Positions 23,642 to 31,900 of a stretch of DNA of 33,215 bases are shown piece by piece. Made by a program: the position numbers and the translations under genes. The notes under the pieces are model-generated. The model made no database searches. It worked only from the letters and a program-made list of their open reading frames with translations, and was not told the origin of the DNA. This stretch comes from a virus: positions 1-33,215 of the IMG/VR virus record IMGVR_UViG_3300006166_000003. One strand, 5' to 3'. Each line of letters starts with the position of its first letter. Positions within the stretch are counted from its first letter, which is position 1.

Positions 23642-23872
23642 TTAAGTAAACCTCGAAAGGTTAGCACGTGGATGTTGTTCCTGGACCTTACTCATTACTT
23701 CTTTGAATCCATCTGATTGTTTCGGATCACCATAATGTACTCCACCTACACCAGCAGACCAGTCCTTATCCCATTCGGGATTGTCCTTTCTCCACTCATC
23801 ATAGGCTTTCATTGTCATGGAGAGTTCTTTCTTCTCTCCTGTGGTGTTATTTATAACAGGGTATGTTGGCAT
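23642..23872 (-). CDS. FmdB-like small protein without zinc cysteines
   Basis: I start this at the ATG at 23872 (76 residues, MPTYPVINNTTGEKKELSM) because the ATG overlaps the thyX stop as TAATG and MPTY is the typical FmdB-like start; an ATG at 23908 would add 12 residues within thyX. The C-terminus (SDGFKEVMSKVQEQHP...NLSRF) resembles small phage proteins next to phoH in other T4-like marine phages. FmdB zinc ribbons normally carry two CxxC pairs; there is no cysteine here. Function unknown. Confidence 0.7.
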   Translation of the reverse strand: MPTYPVINNTTGEKKELSMTMKAYDEWRKDNPEWDKDWSAGVGGVHYGDPKQSDGFKEVMSKVQEQHPRANLSRFT

Positions 23873-24576
23873 TAGTCTATCCTTAAACATGGTTGGGTGT
23901 CTCCCCACTCCTCGTAACGACAGTCACAGTCGTCAACGTCAGGACACCAGTCTAATGCTTTAGATATGGTGGGGAAGTTACAGATGAAGTGGTCACGACA
24001 TAGGTTTGCTATGTCCATGTGCTCCTTCTGTGTGCCATTGGCAGTCCGTAACTTTATGTAGTGCATCCATGACCTAGCACTGCCAGTCATGTATATTCTA
24101 GTGGGTGTTGCTAGAGGGAGAACAAACCTCGCACACTCTTTCGCAATGCCCTTAGATAATAGGTCAGTGTATAAGTCAAGCCCTTCTTGGAAGTATTGCG
24201 AAATTCGGCCTTGTAAGAACGCCTTCTCGGTTTCGTCGATGTCATCTATACTATTCTGTCTATTCTTGGTGTCCTGTCTCCTTAACTCAGGCACCTCTGG
24301 TTTCTCAAGGAGGTTAGCGTCAGCATATCTCTGACTAAACTCTTGGAATGTAAATGATCTATGCCTTAGTATCTGTGCAGCAATACCACGTGTCGTATTA
24401 ATCTCCAACGTCATGTGTGCTTGCTCAAAGATGGACCAATGTCCATGCTCAATGCAATACTTTAATAAACCAGCAACCTTCGGGTTGTCTTGGTTGTTTG
24501 GATTGGATACTCTTGCGACATATCCTATAGTTTTCTCAGCATCAGGTGTGATGCTCACTAAGCATACTTTAGTCAT
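23872..24576 (-). CDS. thyX: Flavin-dependent thymidylate synthase ThyX
   Basis: A 234-residue ThyX. The signature RHR-S-F-T-F-Q-E-F-S-Q-R-Y is at residues 71-84, preceded by FEQAHMTLEI (50-59); the catalytic region near SARSWMHYIKLRTANGTQKE (166-185) is complete. The enzyme makes dTMP from dUMP with folate and FAD, supplying thymidine for phage replication. Length is normal. A Cys/Asp-rich tail (CPDVDDCDCRYEEWGD) is present. Its start overlaps the end of a small membrane protein by 8 bases. Confidence 0.95.
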   Translation of the reverse strand: MTKVCLVSITPDAEKTIGYVARVSNPNNQDNPKVAGLLKYCIEHGHWSIFEQAHMTLEINTTRGIAAQILRHRSFTFQEFSQRYADANLLEKPEVPELRRQDTKNRQNSIDDIDETEKAFLQGRISQYFQEGLDLYTDLLSKGIAKECARFVLPLATPTRIYMTGSARSWMHYIKLRTANGTQKEHMDIANLCRDHFICNFPTISKALDWCPDVDDCDCRYEEWGDTQPCLRID

Positions 24577-24736
24577 TCCAGTGTCTGATTACTCCACTAA
24601 CGATAAAACAATTGGTGATGAGGTAGGTCATAAAGATAAAGGATCGTACGAAAACGATAACATTATCATAACGTTTGGTTCTTTCATCAGAGAAACTACC
24701 CAACGCATACTTCCACACTCTCCATAATCTAGTCAT
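24569..24736 (-). CDS. Small single-span membrane protein between thyX and its upstream neighbour
   Basis: A 55-residue frame starting MTRLWRVWKYALGSFSDERT and ending IRHWND, with a hydrophobic span at about residues 25-49. The ATG at 24736 overlaps the last codons of the upstream gene, and its stop overlaps the thyX start; both junctions share AATGACTA. It fills an otherwise empty 150-base gap and the N-terminus resembles small cyanophage membrane proteins as I recall them. Basic N-terminus suggests N-in orientation. Function unknown. Confidence 0.7.
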   Translation of the reverse strand: MTRLWRVWKYALGSFSDERTKRYDNVIVFVRSFIFMTYLITNCFIVSGVIRHWND

Positions 24737-24974
24737 TCTTCCTCATTAAGATACGAGAAACTACATACAATCCCATAGCTGACCAGTAACCTAGGGTTGC
24801 CAGTCCAAAGATGCCTGGTATACATGCATTCCATACTAACATAAGGACCAGAGGTGACAGGGTAATGTTACCAATTGCAGTCACTGCTTGCTTACCAAGC
24901 TCCTGATTCTTCTCTTCCTCAGTCATCTCCTCTACAGGTTTGCTTGCCTTCCGAGGGTCAAAATATACTGTCAT
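24729..24974 (-). CDS. Small two-span membrane protein
   Basis: Started at the ATG at 24974, which overlaps the pyrE stop (ATGA); a longer frame from 25031 would add 19 residues inside pyrE. The 81-residue product has a charged N-terminus (FDPRKASKPVEEMTEEEK), and two hydrophobic segments at about 37-57 and 58-77 (LSPLVLMLVWNACIPGIFGL; GYWSAMGLYVVSRIL). Function unknown; the coupling to pyrE and to the next small membrane gene suggests expression in the nucleotide metabolism run. Confidence 0.7.
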   Translation of the reverse strand: MTVYFDPRKASKPVEEMTEEEKNQELGKQAVTAIGNITLSPLVLMLVWNACIPGIFGLATLGYWSAMGLYVVSRILMRKND

Positions 24975-25528
24975 CCTGTTATATCCTCCAAAGTAAATAT
25001 TGACATAAATTCTAGACCATTCTCTACCCATGTAGCATGGTCATCCATCCTATCTACGATAGCAACGACACGATTAACAACGTAACCATTCTCACGTAGT
25101 ACCTTGACTGCTGAGATAGCACTGCTACCTGTTGTTGTTACATCTTCTAAGACTGTTACAACTGATCCTTTAGGTGGTTTTGGTCCTTCAAGTAACTCTC
25201 TCGTACCATATCCTTTGACATTCTTCCTGATAATAAGAGCATCAAGATGCTTATTACCTCTGTAGTATGCCTTCTGTGCTACACCACATACTAATGGGTC
25301 AGCACCTAATGTTAGACCACCTACTGCTACTGCTTCAGGTTCTATCATATCTATCAATAGATGTGACATGAGTGCGTTACCCTCACATGATAGTGTTACA
25401 GGTTTGCAGTTAACATAGTGCTCTGACTTCTTACCAGAGGACAATACATATTCTCCACGTCTGTATGCTTTCTCCTTTAGAAGATCGAGCAAGGTATCGT
25501 GGTAACTCCAATACTTATCATCTGTCAT
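24971..25528 (-). CDS. pyrE: Orotate phosphoribosyltransferase
   Basis: A 185-residue type I phosphoribosyltransferase. The PRPP-binding motif VLEDVTTTGSS is at 126-136; IIRKNVKGYGT (99-109) carries the Arg-Lys-x-x-x-Lys loop typical of PyrE; VAVGGLTLGADPL (67-79) and SGKKSEHYVNCKP (31-43) also match. It makes OMP from orotate in pyrimidine synthesis. With thyX it suggests the phage supports its own pyrimidine supply. Start overlaps the stop of the upstream 104-aa gene by 4 bases. Confidence 0.93.
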   Translation of the reverse strand: MTDDKYWSYHDTLLDLLKEKAYRRGEYVLSSGKKSEHYVNCKPVTLSCEGNALMSHLLIDMIEPEAVAVGGLTLGADPLVCGVAQKAYYRGNKHLDALIIRKNVKGYGTRELLEGPKPPKGSVVTVLEDVTTTGSSAISAVKVLRENGYVVNRVVAIVDRMDDHATWVENGLEFMSIFTLEDITG

Positions 25529-25839
25529 TTCTTTTTCTTAGGCTTAGGTTTGATAGGTGATAGGGGATTATGATACTGACTTGGTTGTCTAGTACCTGAT
25601 GTCCATGACATCTTCTGCATTACATTACCAAACATATCATAGTATGTGTCGAAGACACCTACAGCTTCACCCATTACTATGTCAAACCAGGTGTCATCAC
25701 CCTTCTTTAACTCTAGCAGGTATGCATTAGTTGGCAACGTCTTATCTTCTGCTGCATCAGGTGTGCAACCAGTCTTTATGATGACACAACCCATCCCCCG
25801 ACCATTAATGTCAGCGATCTGCTCATCAGTTAACTTCAT
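25525..25839 (-). CDS. Hypothetical protein with Lys/Pro-rich tail
   Basis: A 104-residue protein. The middle TNAYLLELKKGDDTWFDIVM, then VGVFDTYYDMFGNVMQKMSW resembles small cyanophage hypothetical proteins I recall (a strand-rich part with DIVM then FD-x-YYD-x-FG). The C-terminus is a basic Pro/Lys tail ending in four lysines. It overlaps pyrE and the upstream gene by 4 bases each. Function unknown. Confidence 0.7.
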   Translation of the reverse strand: MKLTDEQIADINGRGMGCVIIKTGCTPDAAEDKTLPTNAYLLELKKGDDTWFDIVMGEAVGVFDTYYDMFGNVMQKMSWTSGTRQPSQYHNPLSPIKPKPKKKK

Positions 25840-26276
25840 CTACCTCTGCCACCCCATTCTATAGAAGGGAATGCTTCTTGGACTGCTGCCTTGGTGATAC
25901 GAAATCTCTTGTGCAGTGTCTTGTTAATTGCCTTTACTAGTACCTCTGCTTCACTCTCATGCAGACCTTCTAGTAGTTGTATAAACATACTCTCTACCTT
26001 GAGAGGTTTGAGTGCATCATCACCACCTCTAAAGAATCGATAGAGTTTCTTAGACTCCTTCTCTAGTAGTGTATGCTCTGTGCCTTTAGGTGCATCGTTC
26101 TTACGATAAGGTACGTCCTCACCTAGAGGGACACGTGTCTCTAAACTGTCGTCAAAGTTTATAATAAAGATCGATCTCAGTCCAGGAGTATTATTATCCT
26201 GAAGGATCTTGATCTTTTGTGCCTTCGTCTTGGCGTTGTGTGCCTTCTGAAGAACCTCAGAAATCATTAATCTCAT
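25836..26276 (-). CDS. Conserved T4-like phage protein (DUF6433-like)
   Basis: A 146-residue soluble protein. The layout EVLQKAHNAKTKAQKIKILQ, then LRSIFIINFDDSLETRVPLG, VPYRKNDAPKGTE, a RFFRGGDDALKPLKVESMFI block and QLLEGLHESEAEVLVKAINK, then ITKAAVQEAFPSI near the end, matches a family I know as DUF6433 in T4-like phages. The domain name is from memory. Function unknown. It overlaps the next gene by 4 bases. Confidence 0.7.
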   Translation of the reverse strand: MRLMISEVLQKAHNAKTKAQKIKILQDNNTPGLRSIFIINFDDSLETRVPLGEDVPYRKNDAPKGTEHTLLEKESKKLYRFFRGGDDALKPLKVESMFIQLLEGLHESEAEVLVKAINKTLHKRFRITKAAVQEAFPSIEWGGRGR

Positions 26277-26279
26277 AAT

Positions 26280-26519
26280 TTACTCGTCGTCATCATACAT
26301 TGTATCATCTTCGTCGTGAATACGCAAGTAGATCAGCTCAGATGGATCAACAGGTCCATTTTCGGTCTGCATCTCAGGATGCATAACGAGTGCTGCATAC
26401 TCTGCTCGCTCTTTCCATGCGTCGAAGACATCTTTTATGTTCCATGATACCACAAAACCTAAAAGAAAACTACCTATAGTTAGAAAGAAAGCGATGTAAA
26501 TAAAACTTATCTCCGTCAT
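26280..26519 (-). CDS. Small membrane protein with acidic tail
   Basis: A 79-residue protein with an N-terminal hydrophobic span at about 5-26 (SFIYIAFFLTIGSFLLGFVV) and a soluble acidic C-terminus ending in DDDE. It has the best Shine-Dalgarno in this run, TTAGGAGG six bases before the ATG. Function unknown. Confidence 0.7.
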   Translation of the reverse strand: MTEISFIYIAFFLTIGSFLLGFVVSWNIKDVFDAWKERAEYAALVMHPEMQTENGPVDPSELIYLRIHDEDDTMYDDDE

Positions 26520-26543
26520 GGAAGCCTCCTAACTATGTCATTT

Positions 26544-26900
26544 TTATTTAGCACCCTTACGTGGTCTGCCTGGTCTACGGTTGTCATAATATTCTTTAGC
26601 ATCATTGATAACCGTCTCAAAATATTTCCTGATCTTCCTTGCCTGTGGTTTAGGCACATTACTATATGCCTCAGACATATACTTATCACGTGCAATGTAT
26701 TGAGATAACTCATCCACTACCTGTGTCAACTCATCCATAGAAGACGAGTCTATTAATTCTTTTGTTTGTTTGCGTGTCCACTTGTTGCCTGTGAGATACG
26801 ACTTCATATTAAAGAGGAATCTCCCATTCAACATTGCTTCATCAATAGCCCTGTCGATAATAGTATAAAGCTCATCAGGGTTGGGGTCCATGTAGGTCAT
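26544..26900 (-). CDS. Helical protein with AT-hook-like C-terminus
   Basis: A 118-residue mostly helical protein. The first 105 residues are charged helices (DELYTIIDRAIDEAMLNG, TRKQTKELIDSSSMDELTQV, ARKIRKYFETVINDAKEYY). The end NRRPGRPRKGAK contains an RRPGRPRKG core (108-116) like an AT-hook, which binds the minor groove of AT-rich DNA. DNA binding is inferred. Start is fixed by an ATGA overlap with the glutaredoxin stop. Family not recognised by name. Confidence 0.7.
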   Translation of the reverse strand: MTYMDPNPDELYTIIDRAIDEAMLNGRFLFNMKSYLTGNKWTRKQTKELIDSSSMDELTQVVDELSQYIARDKYMSEAYSNVPKPQARKIRKYFETVINDAKEYYDNRRPGRPRKGAK

Positions 26901-27148
26901 AGATAAGTGTTTTCTCGGAGGTATTTAACAGTTTCGGAGCATCCACCCATTTTGTGTCCAGAAATTATAACTTGTGGAAAGGTAGCAGCAGGTCCAAATT
27001 CTGTTTTGAATTGCTCTCTAGTAAAGTTAACATCTAATTTGTATTCTGCAAAGCCCCATCCTTTAGATTTGTAAACTTCCTTAATCTTTGTGCAAAATCC
27101 ACAACCTTCTCTCGTATAGATTGCGGTGTTTCCTGGTGTTTTGGCCAT
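26897..27148 (-). CDS. Glutaredoxin
   Basis: From the ATG at 27148 it is an 83-residue glutaredoxin; the frame is open to 27181 but that start would fall in a terminator hairpin. The dithiol active site CGFC is at 16-19, the cis-Pro region is TFPQVIISG, and GG at 69-70 is the glutathione-contact turn. Such proteins reduce disulfides and can supply electrons to ribonucleotide reductase. TATAAT lies only 3 bases before the ATG and no clear Shine-Dalgarno is visible. Confidence 0.85.
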   Translation of the reverse strand: MAKTPGNTAIYTREGCGFCTKIKEVYKSKGWGFAEYKLDVNFTREQFKTEFGPAATFPQVIISGHKMGGCSETVKYLRENTYL

Positions 27149-27166
27149 ATTATTATAGTAGGAAAG

Positions 27167-27190
27167 AAAAAAGGGTCTCATAGAGACCCT
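27167..27190 (-). terminator. Intrinsic terminator after the porin-like gene
   Basis: AGGGTCTC (27172-27179) and GAGACCCT (27183-27190) form an 8-bp hairpin with an ATA loop. On the minus strand it is followed by TTTTTTC (plus A-run 27167-27172), so it ends the porin-like transcript just before the glutaredoxin gene. Confidence 0.85.
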
Positions 27191-27218
27191 TTATTTAGTG
27201 TGATATTAACCTTCTGTT

Positions 27219-27608
27219 TTAGAAAGTGAACTTAACACCTGCTTTAGCACCCCAGTTAACTAGAGAATCGCCAGTAGCATCTTCGTCAGTGATACCAGAG
27301 ATTTCACCGTAAAGTGAAGTAGCATCAGCAACAGCATAAGAAGCACCAACTTTTCCAGAGAAGTCTAGATCTGTATCGTCAGCAGCTTCGCTGTGACTTA
27401 CAGCAGGACCACCTTGTACGTAGTAGGCAAGCTTACCAGTTTCATTTACTCCTTCGTAACCGATGTGTACATCAGTAGTAGCAGAAGAATAAGATCCATC
27501 TGGATATGAGAGGTTACTTTCAACATTCACGTAAGGACCAGCAAAAGCGGCTCCAGCGAGAAGGAAAGGTGATGCAGCTATAGCTGCGATTGTTGATTTG
27601 ATAGACAT
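27219..27608 (-). CDS. Small exported porin-like beta-barrel protein
   Basis: A 129-residue protein with a strong signal peptide (cleavage after AFA at 21-23), then alternating hydrophobic strands with Gly turns (YVNVESNLSY, ATTDVHIGYEG, GKLAYYVQGGPAV, FSGKVGASYAV, ATSLYGEISG) and a terminal strand WGAKAGVKFTF ending in Phe, the typical outer-membrane barrel ending. I recall similar small porin-like proteins in cyanophages. It forms a unit of its own, with promoter elements and a structured leader upstream and a terminator downstream. An outer membrane location is inferred; six or so strands would be a very small barrel. Confidence 0.8.
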   Translation of the reverse strand: MSIKSTIAAIAASPFLLAGAAFAGPYVNVESNLSYPDGSYSSATTDVHIGYEGVNETGKLAYYVQGGPAVSHSEAADDTDLDFSGKVGASYAVADATSLYGEISGITDEDATGDSLVNWGAKAGVKFTF

Positions 27609-27634
27609 TTTAAGTTAAAAAGTATCTCGCACGG

Positions 27635-27696
27635 AAAAAACCCTGCGGATGATGAGACCCCCGACATGGGGTCTGTTTGTCATTCAACACAGGGTT
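27635..27696 (-). promoter_or_regulatory. Nested stem-loop with U-run in the porin-like gene leader
   Basis: An outer stem pairs 27690-27696 with 27639-27645 (AACCCTG/CAGGGTT on the minus strand). It encloses a 7-bp hairpin, 27668-27674 with 27655-27661 (AGACCCC/GGGGTCT) with a 6-base loop. The outer 3' arm runs straight into T6 (plus A-run 27635-27640) and lies about 27 bases before the ATG. It looks like a terminator placed between promoter and gene. Confidence 0.6.
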
Positions 27697-27725
27697 ACGA
27701 TTGTTTCGAGTCCTTTGTTAAGAAG

Positions 27726-27760
27726 TATTTATACTATCAGGTATTACGGCATACCGTCAA
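27726..27760 (-). promoter_or_regulatory. Overlapping late and sigma70-like promoter elements for the porin-like gene
   Basis: A perfect late octamer TATAAATA at 27726-27733 overlaps a TAGTAT (27731-27736) that lies 18 bases from TTGACG (27755-27760). This could allow expression by host-type and late transcription. A leader of about 110 bases follows. Confidence 0.6.
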
Positions 27761-27780
27761 GGGGGGTTGTGACAGTTGTG

Positions 27781-28374
27781 CTACTGGTACAAGTAGGATG
27801 AATCTCCTACATCGATCATACCTTTAGGCAACACGTTGAATGCTAGTGAATATCTCTCATACTGAGAGTAATTCTTTAACACTCGGTGTCTTATACTGCT
27901 CGGAAACAATAGTATAGTGCCCCTAGAAGGCACCACAACGTGATCCGTAGCATTATATTCATTATCCGTAGAAGGAAGCACGTAGACCCCTTGTGGAGGG
28001 TTTACAAACTGTATTGGAGCAGAGTTGTCATCATACTCATCGAAGTATACTACACCACTGAACCATGAATTGCAATGTGCGTGTTCATCTGCTGACCCAC
28101 CAGGTAATGTTGCTGTGAACCAAGAGGTGGTGATCTGTATGTCACAATGATACCCCAGCTCACAGACACACTGTCTCACCTTACGAGTGAAGTAGTCTAT
28201 GACTGAGGTTTTGTTATGCAATACATGTTTATTAACAGTTACAGCACTCAATCCATCCTCATCTTCTGAGAAATCATATTCACGTAGCATATCTGTGAGG
28301 ATATCACAGATCTCTGGGTTAATCCTAGAGGTTGCTAGTGGATTTGGAAAGAGGGGTTGCGTCTTCCAAGTCAT
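27781..28374 (-). CDS. 2OG-Fe(II) oxygenase family protein
   Basis: A 197-residue member of the same superfamily as genes at 8121 and 21590. The start MTWKTQPLFPNPLATSRI has the usual opening for the family. DEHAHCNSWFSGVVYF holds His98/His100; LLFPSSIRHRVLKNYSQYER holds His163 and Arg174. Its ATG lies 50 bases inside the end of the upstream gene, an unusually long overlap; the family-like N-terminus argues that this start is right. Substrate unknown. Confidence 0.8.
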   Translation of the reverse strand: MTWKTQPLFPNPLATSRINPEICDILTDMLREYDFSEDEDGLSAVTVNKHVLHNKTSVIDYFTRKVRQCVCELGYHCDIQITTSWFTATLPGGSADEHAHCNSWFSGVVYFDEYDDNSAPIQFVNPPQGVYVLPSTDNEYNATDHVVVPSRGTILLFPSSIRHRVLKNYSQYERYSLAFNVLPKGMIDVGDSSYLYQ

Positions 28375-28576
28375 TCAAAGGTACCATTCTAATAAATTGC
28401 TCATTCAAATTGTAAAAGAGTTTAAAGTGAGTAGTATTGACCCAGTAACCCTTAATATCTGCACCGTCGCAGTGGTATCCATACCCTGTAACGGATTCGT
28501 TTACTCCATCAATACGAAAAGTCTTACTACTACCTATGTAAGAGCCAAACTTCTCCTCTAAATTAATCATCGGCAT
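28325..28576 (-). CDS. Hypothetical protein
   Basis: An 83-residue protein beginning MPMINLEEKFGSYIG (the second ATG at 28570 is an alternative start). The sequence GYGYHCDGADIKGYWVNTTH, then FKLFYNLNEQFIRMVPL is beta-rich and soluble. The end overlaps the downstream oxygenase by 50 bases in another frame. A CATAAATA late-like element lies 61 bases upstream. Function unknown. Confidence 0.6.
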   Translation of the reverse strand: MPMINLEEKFGSYIGSSKTFRIDGVNESVTGYGYHCDGADIKGYWVNTTHFKLFYNLNEQFIRMVPLNDLEDATPLSKSTSNL

Positions 28577-28934
28577 CGGTGGTTTTGGTTAGTCTATCAC
28601 GGAGCTCAGCTTCCTGAGCATCTGTTAACGAACTGTTATTTATGTCCGAATCCTCACACTCTTCACGTGGGTCCACATATTCGGCCATTCTCTCCAAATT
28701 CTGCTGCAAATCTTCAGGGGGTGTCCAGTTAGGTCCCTTCGGTTTGTAGTCGAGTGACTTCACCTCTGCTAAAGGACTCCTCCAATACTTCTGCATCTTC
28801 TTGAGCATCTTCTTCTTACCCTTCGGATCATCCTTATACCTTTCGATGACCTTCCTAAGAGTCCTTAACTCTCGTGAAGATTTTTCTAGAGATCTCTCTG
28901 CGTTGACCTCTCTTCCGCTGAAACCGTTTGCCAT
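28563..28934 (-). CDS. Hypothetical charged protein
   Basis: A 123-residue highly charged protein. A basic helical N-terminal half (ERSLEKSSRELRTLRKVIER, DDPKGKKKMLKKMQKYW) is followed by a Pro-containing linker (KPKGPNWTPPED) and an acidic end (TDAQEAELRDRLTKTTDADD). A coiled-coil region near 12-50 is likely. It lies 4 bases after the 1259-aa structural gene and may be co-expressed with it. Function unknown. Confidence 0.65.
   Translation of the reverse strand: MANGFSGREVNAERSLEKSSRELRTLRKVIERYKDDPKGKKKMLKKMQKYWRSPLAEVKSLDYKPKGPNWTPPEDLQQNLERMAEYVDPREECEDSDINNSSLTDAQEAELRDRLTKTTDADD
28637..28644 (-). promoter_or_regulatory. Late promoter variant (CATAAATA) before 83-aa gene and oxygenase
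   Basis: CATAAATA on the minus strand inside the 123-aa gene, 61 bases before the ATG at 28576. Same octamer as the cp12 cassette promoter. Confidence 0.45.
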
Positions 28935-28938
28935 AATT

Positions 28939-31900
28939 TTAAGGGGGATCTGTGCACTGTGTAAGAGTTATCTTAAATCTAACTCTGAATTTTGCTTTGT
29001 CGGTACCACTATACCATACAACTGAGTCTTTGTTGTGTGACTCTTGATAGAAGGCTTCCTTAAGACTCCTTCTAACTAGGTCTTCATTCTCCCACCAAGC
29101 AAGTTGTTTACCTACTGGGAATGAGAAACCTGCTTCCTGATCAGGATAGTATGGTGTCTGTGATGGATTCTCACTCGACCTATCTCTCATCGGAGGCCAT
29201 GTTAGCACAAACTCTGACCCTTTGGTGTAACCTTTACCTTGATCAATGACATCAATGACGTGAACCATTGCTTGCCAGTAGTGCACCTGTTTAGATGAAG
29301 TAGTCTGATCAAAGATAACTGGATAGAATGTGATGCCTACACGTATCTTAGCAGCATCAGCATAGTTTCCACCACCAGTACCATGATAGTTGTCAAGAGT
29401 ATAGTCTTGTATGAATGTAATAGGAGAGAAGTATGTGTCTCTTTGCGGTGCTTGTGCTGCACCATCCCATATATTATTCACAACAGTCAGGTAGTGACTG
29501 CCAATTGAGTTGGCTCCTAAAGTATACCACGGTTTGCTGCCTCGTGCAAACGTTGTCGGTGCTGCTTGCGTAAGGATGTCTCTGTATGCCTGTGATATAT
29601 TGGTACCACTCAGAGTTTCAAACCTAGTGAAGAGATAGTCCTCAACAAGGTGGTTGTATACTCCTGATAGATTCCTGTAGTTGTAGGACTCTAGTAATGT
29701 AGCAGAGAAATAGTTTGCTTCAACATCATAAAGATATCCTGTGTCTATGTAAGCACCAGGTAATGTAGGCATCGCAGTGTTACCTATTATCCTACTCTGT
29801 CCTGGTATATCTGGGTTGACTTGTAGTGACCCATGCATAGCGACTGGTATATTATTTGCCCAAACATATGTGTATGGATCTCCTGGGTCAGGCACGTTGT
29901 CCTCACTCCATGTCTCAGCAAGTTTACTACCTGCCTCCCACTCAAACTCTTGTCTGTTGGTAGGATTAAATGAGAATGCAAATCCTTCTATCTCTCCACC
30001 CTCTTTAGTTATTGGGTTGAGTGTTGGGTTACCTGTCTGTTTTGCTATCACACTATCATGTGACTGAGTGCCTAGCATTATCTTAAATGATCCCTCAAAC
30101 ATAGTAGAATCTAATGCATAAAGAGATGCTTCCAGTGCTATGTCACCTGTGACTGCACCTGTATCAATACTTACTACCTCAAAGGTTAACTCATCAGTTG
30201 GTTCTAAAGTAATGTCCTGATCCCATAAGTCTCTACCTATTGCGGGCCAATACTGTGCTTCAAATTGCTTGGTGAATATTGTGGTACCATTCTTCTTCAT
30301 ACGAAGAGTAAACTTCATGCAAGCACCATAGATGCCGCCATTGATACCACCCATAGATACAAACCTAAAGGATCCACCGACTGCTGCTTCAATAGTCTGG
30401 TTGGTATTTAATTTGACTGAGTATTCACCATTACATGTGCCACACTCCCACTCAACATCATTACCTACGACGTTAGGGACTTTGTTACCGCAGTCCATGC
30501 GTCTCATAACTACGTCCTTAAAGCTGGCCTTTAATATTCTAGCGTCGCATTTTACAGAAGGGTCTATCTTTCTCATGACCTTCTCTGGTGCAGCTTCTGC
30601 ATACAAATAGCATTGGATACCCTCGTAGGTATACCCACCATAGGTCCACCCAAGTCTATGCCAGAATCTTAGGTCATCATAGTCATCGTCACCTGCTATC
30701 AAGTCCTCCCAGAATTGATTGTTTTTACCCTGCCACTTAGTCTGATCCTTCTTCATAGGATTCCATTCTCTATCACTGAAGAGACAGTAGTTACTCTGTG
30801 CTGTGCTGATACCTATCGCACTGAATCCTCCATCGTGAGGAGAATTAAGTGGGTTGAATGTAACCTCTTGCATAATGCTGAGTGAATTCTGGCCACCACC
30901 ATCAGGGATGAGGAAAAATCCCATCGTCCCTCCAGCATACTCGTTGAGTTTTAGACTGGTCATCCATGCATTGTATAGGTTGGTACCATTCCTAGCACTC
31001 GTTACAATGATGCGTCCATACTTAGGACCTGTAGCATCTGCTAGGTAGAAACCAATTGCGTTATCATATCCTGCTGATCCTTTCTCAACATCCATTGAGA
31101 TGTTAAGGTCTGCCTTAGATTCTATCGGTATACGATAGCACCACCTCTTAGGTATCTTCTGAGGGTTACCACCTACTATCTCACCATCAATAGTATACTT
31201 GTGGTCGAAAGGATTACTGCTATGGAATCTATGTAATGCTTCTGCTTGCTCATCAGCATGTAGATAACTATTCATTGAGGCAGCAGTTGGGAAGACATGT
31301 CCTAGCACCTCACCACCTGCCATGCCAGAAGCATTCATCGATGCTCTCTCACCTGCACCTTTAGTATCAGGCTCACCAGGATTAGTAGTTAAGAATGTAT
31401 CTTGCTTGACTGTTGAATAGAATCTAAACAGTGGGACAGTTACATTTGCTATAGGTTGTGCAAGTATATAAAATGCTGGTTTAGCATTAGTTAAAGTGTA
31501 TCCTGACTTAGCACCTTGAGGATCGTATGCATGATCAGATCCTATGTTAGTAGATACAATACTGAAGTTAGCATTACAATCACTACCATGTGTATCCTTC
31601 ATGCATATTCTGGTGTTGTTATCAACGATAGTAAACCCACCAGAGTTACCATTCATAGTAATAGATGTAGTACCAGCACCACTAAGAGCAAGTGTCTGAA
31701 TCTCTTCACCTGATCTACCAGTCCTTGTCCACGTCTTACCTCCCATCTGAATGTTATCGATGGCAACACCATGTGTGTTGGGGTTATCATTCCATTGTAG
31801 TTTTAGTACTGCAACACCAGTACCACTACCAGTAGCAACTAGATTACCTGAAGCATCAAACGATGTCTGTATGGTGCCACTGGATAGTGATGACTCATAG

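Noticed and set aside
23848-23855. Perfect TATAAATA octamer on the minus strand
   Set aside because: It lies inside the FmdB-like gene, about 210 bases from the next start (phoH), among early-type genes; likely chance.
24413-24727. 104-residue plus-strand open frame over the thyX start
   Set aside because: Overlaps thyX and the 55-aa membrane gene on the opposite strand, both better supported.
27149-27181. Glutaredoxin start at 27181
   Set aside because: It would begin within the terminator hairpin of the porin-like gene; the fold begins just after the ATG at 27148.
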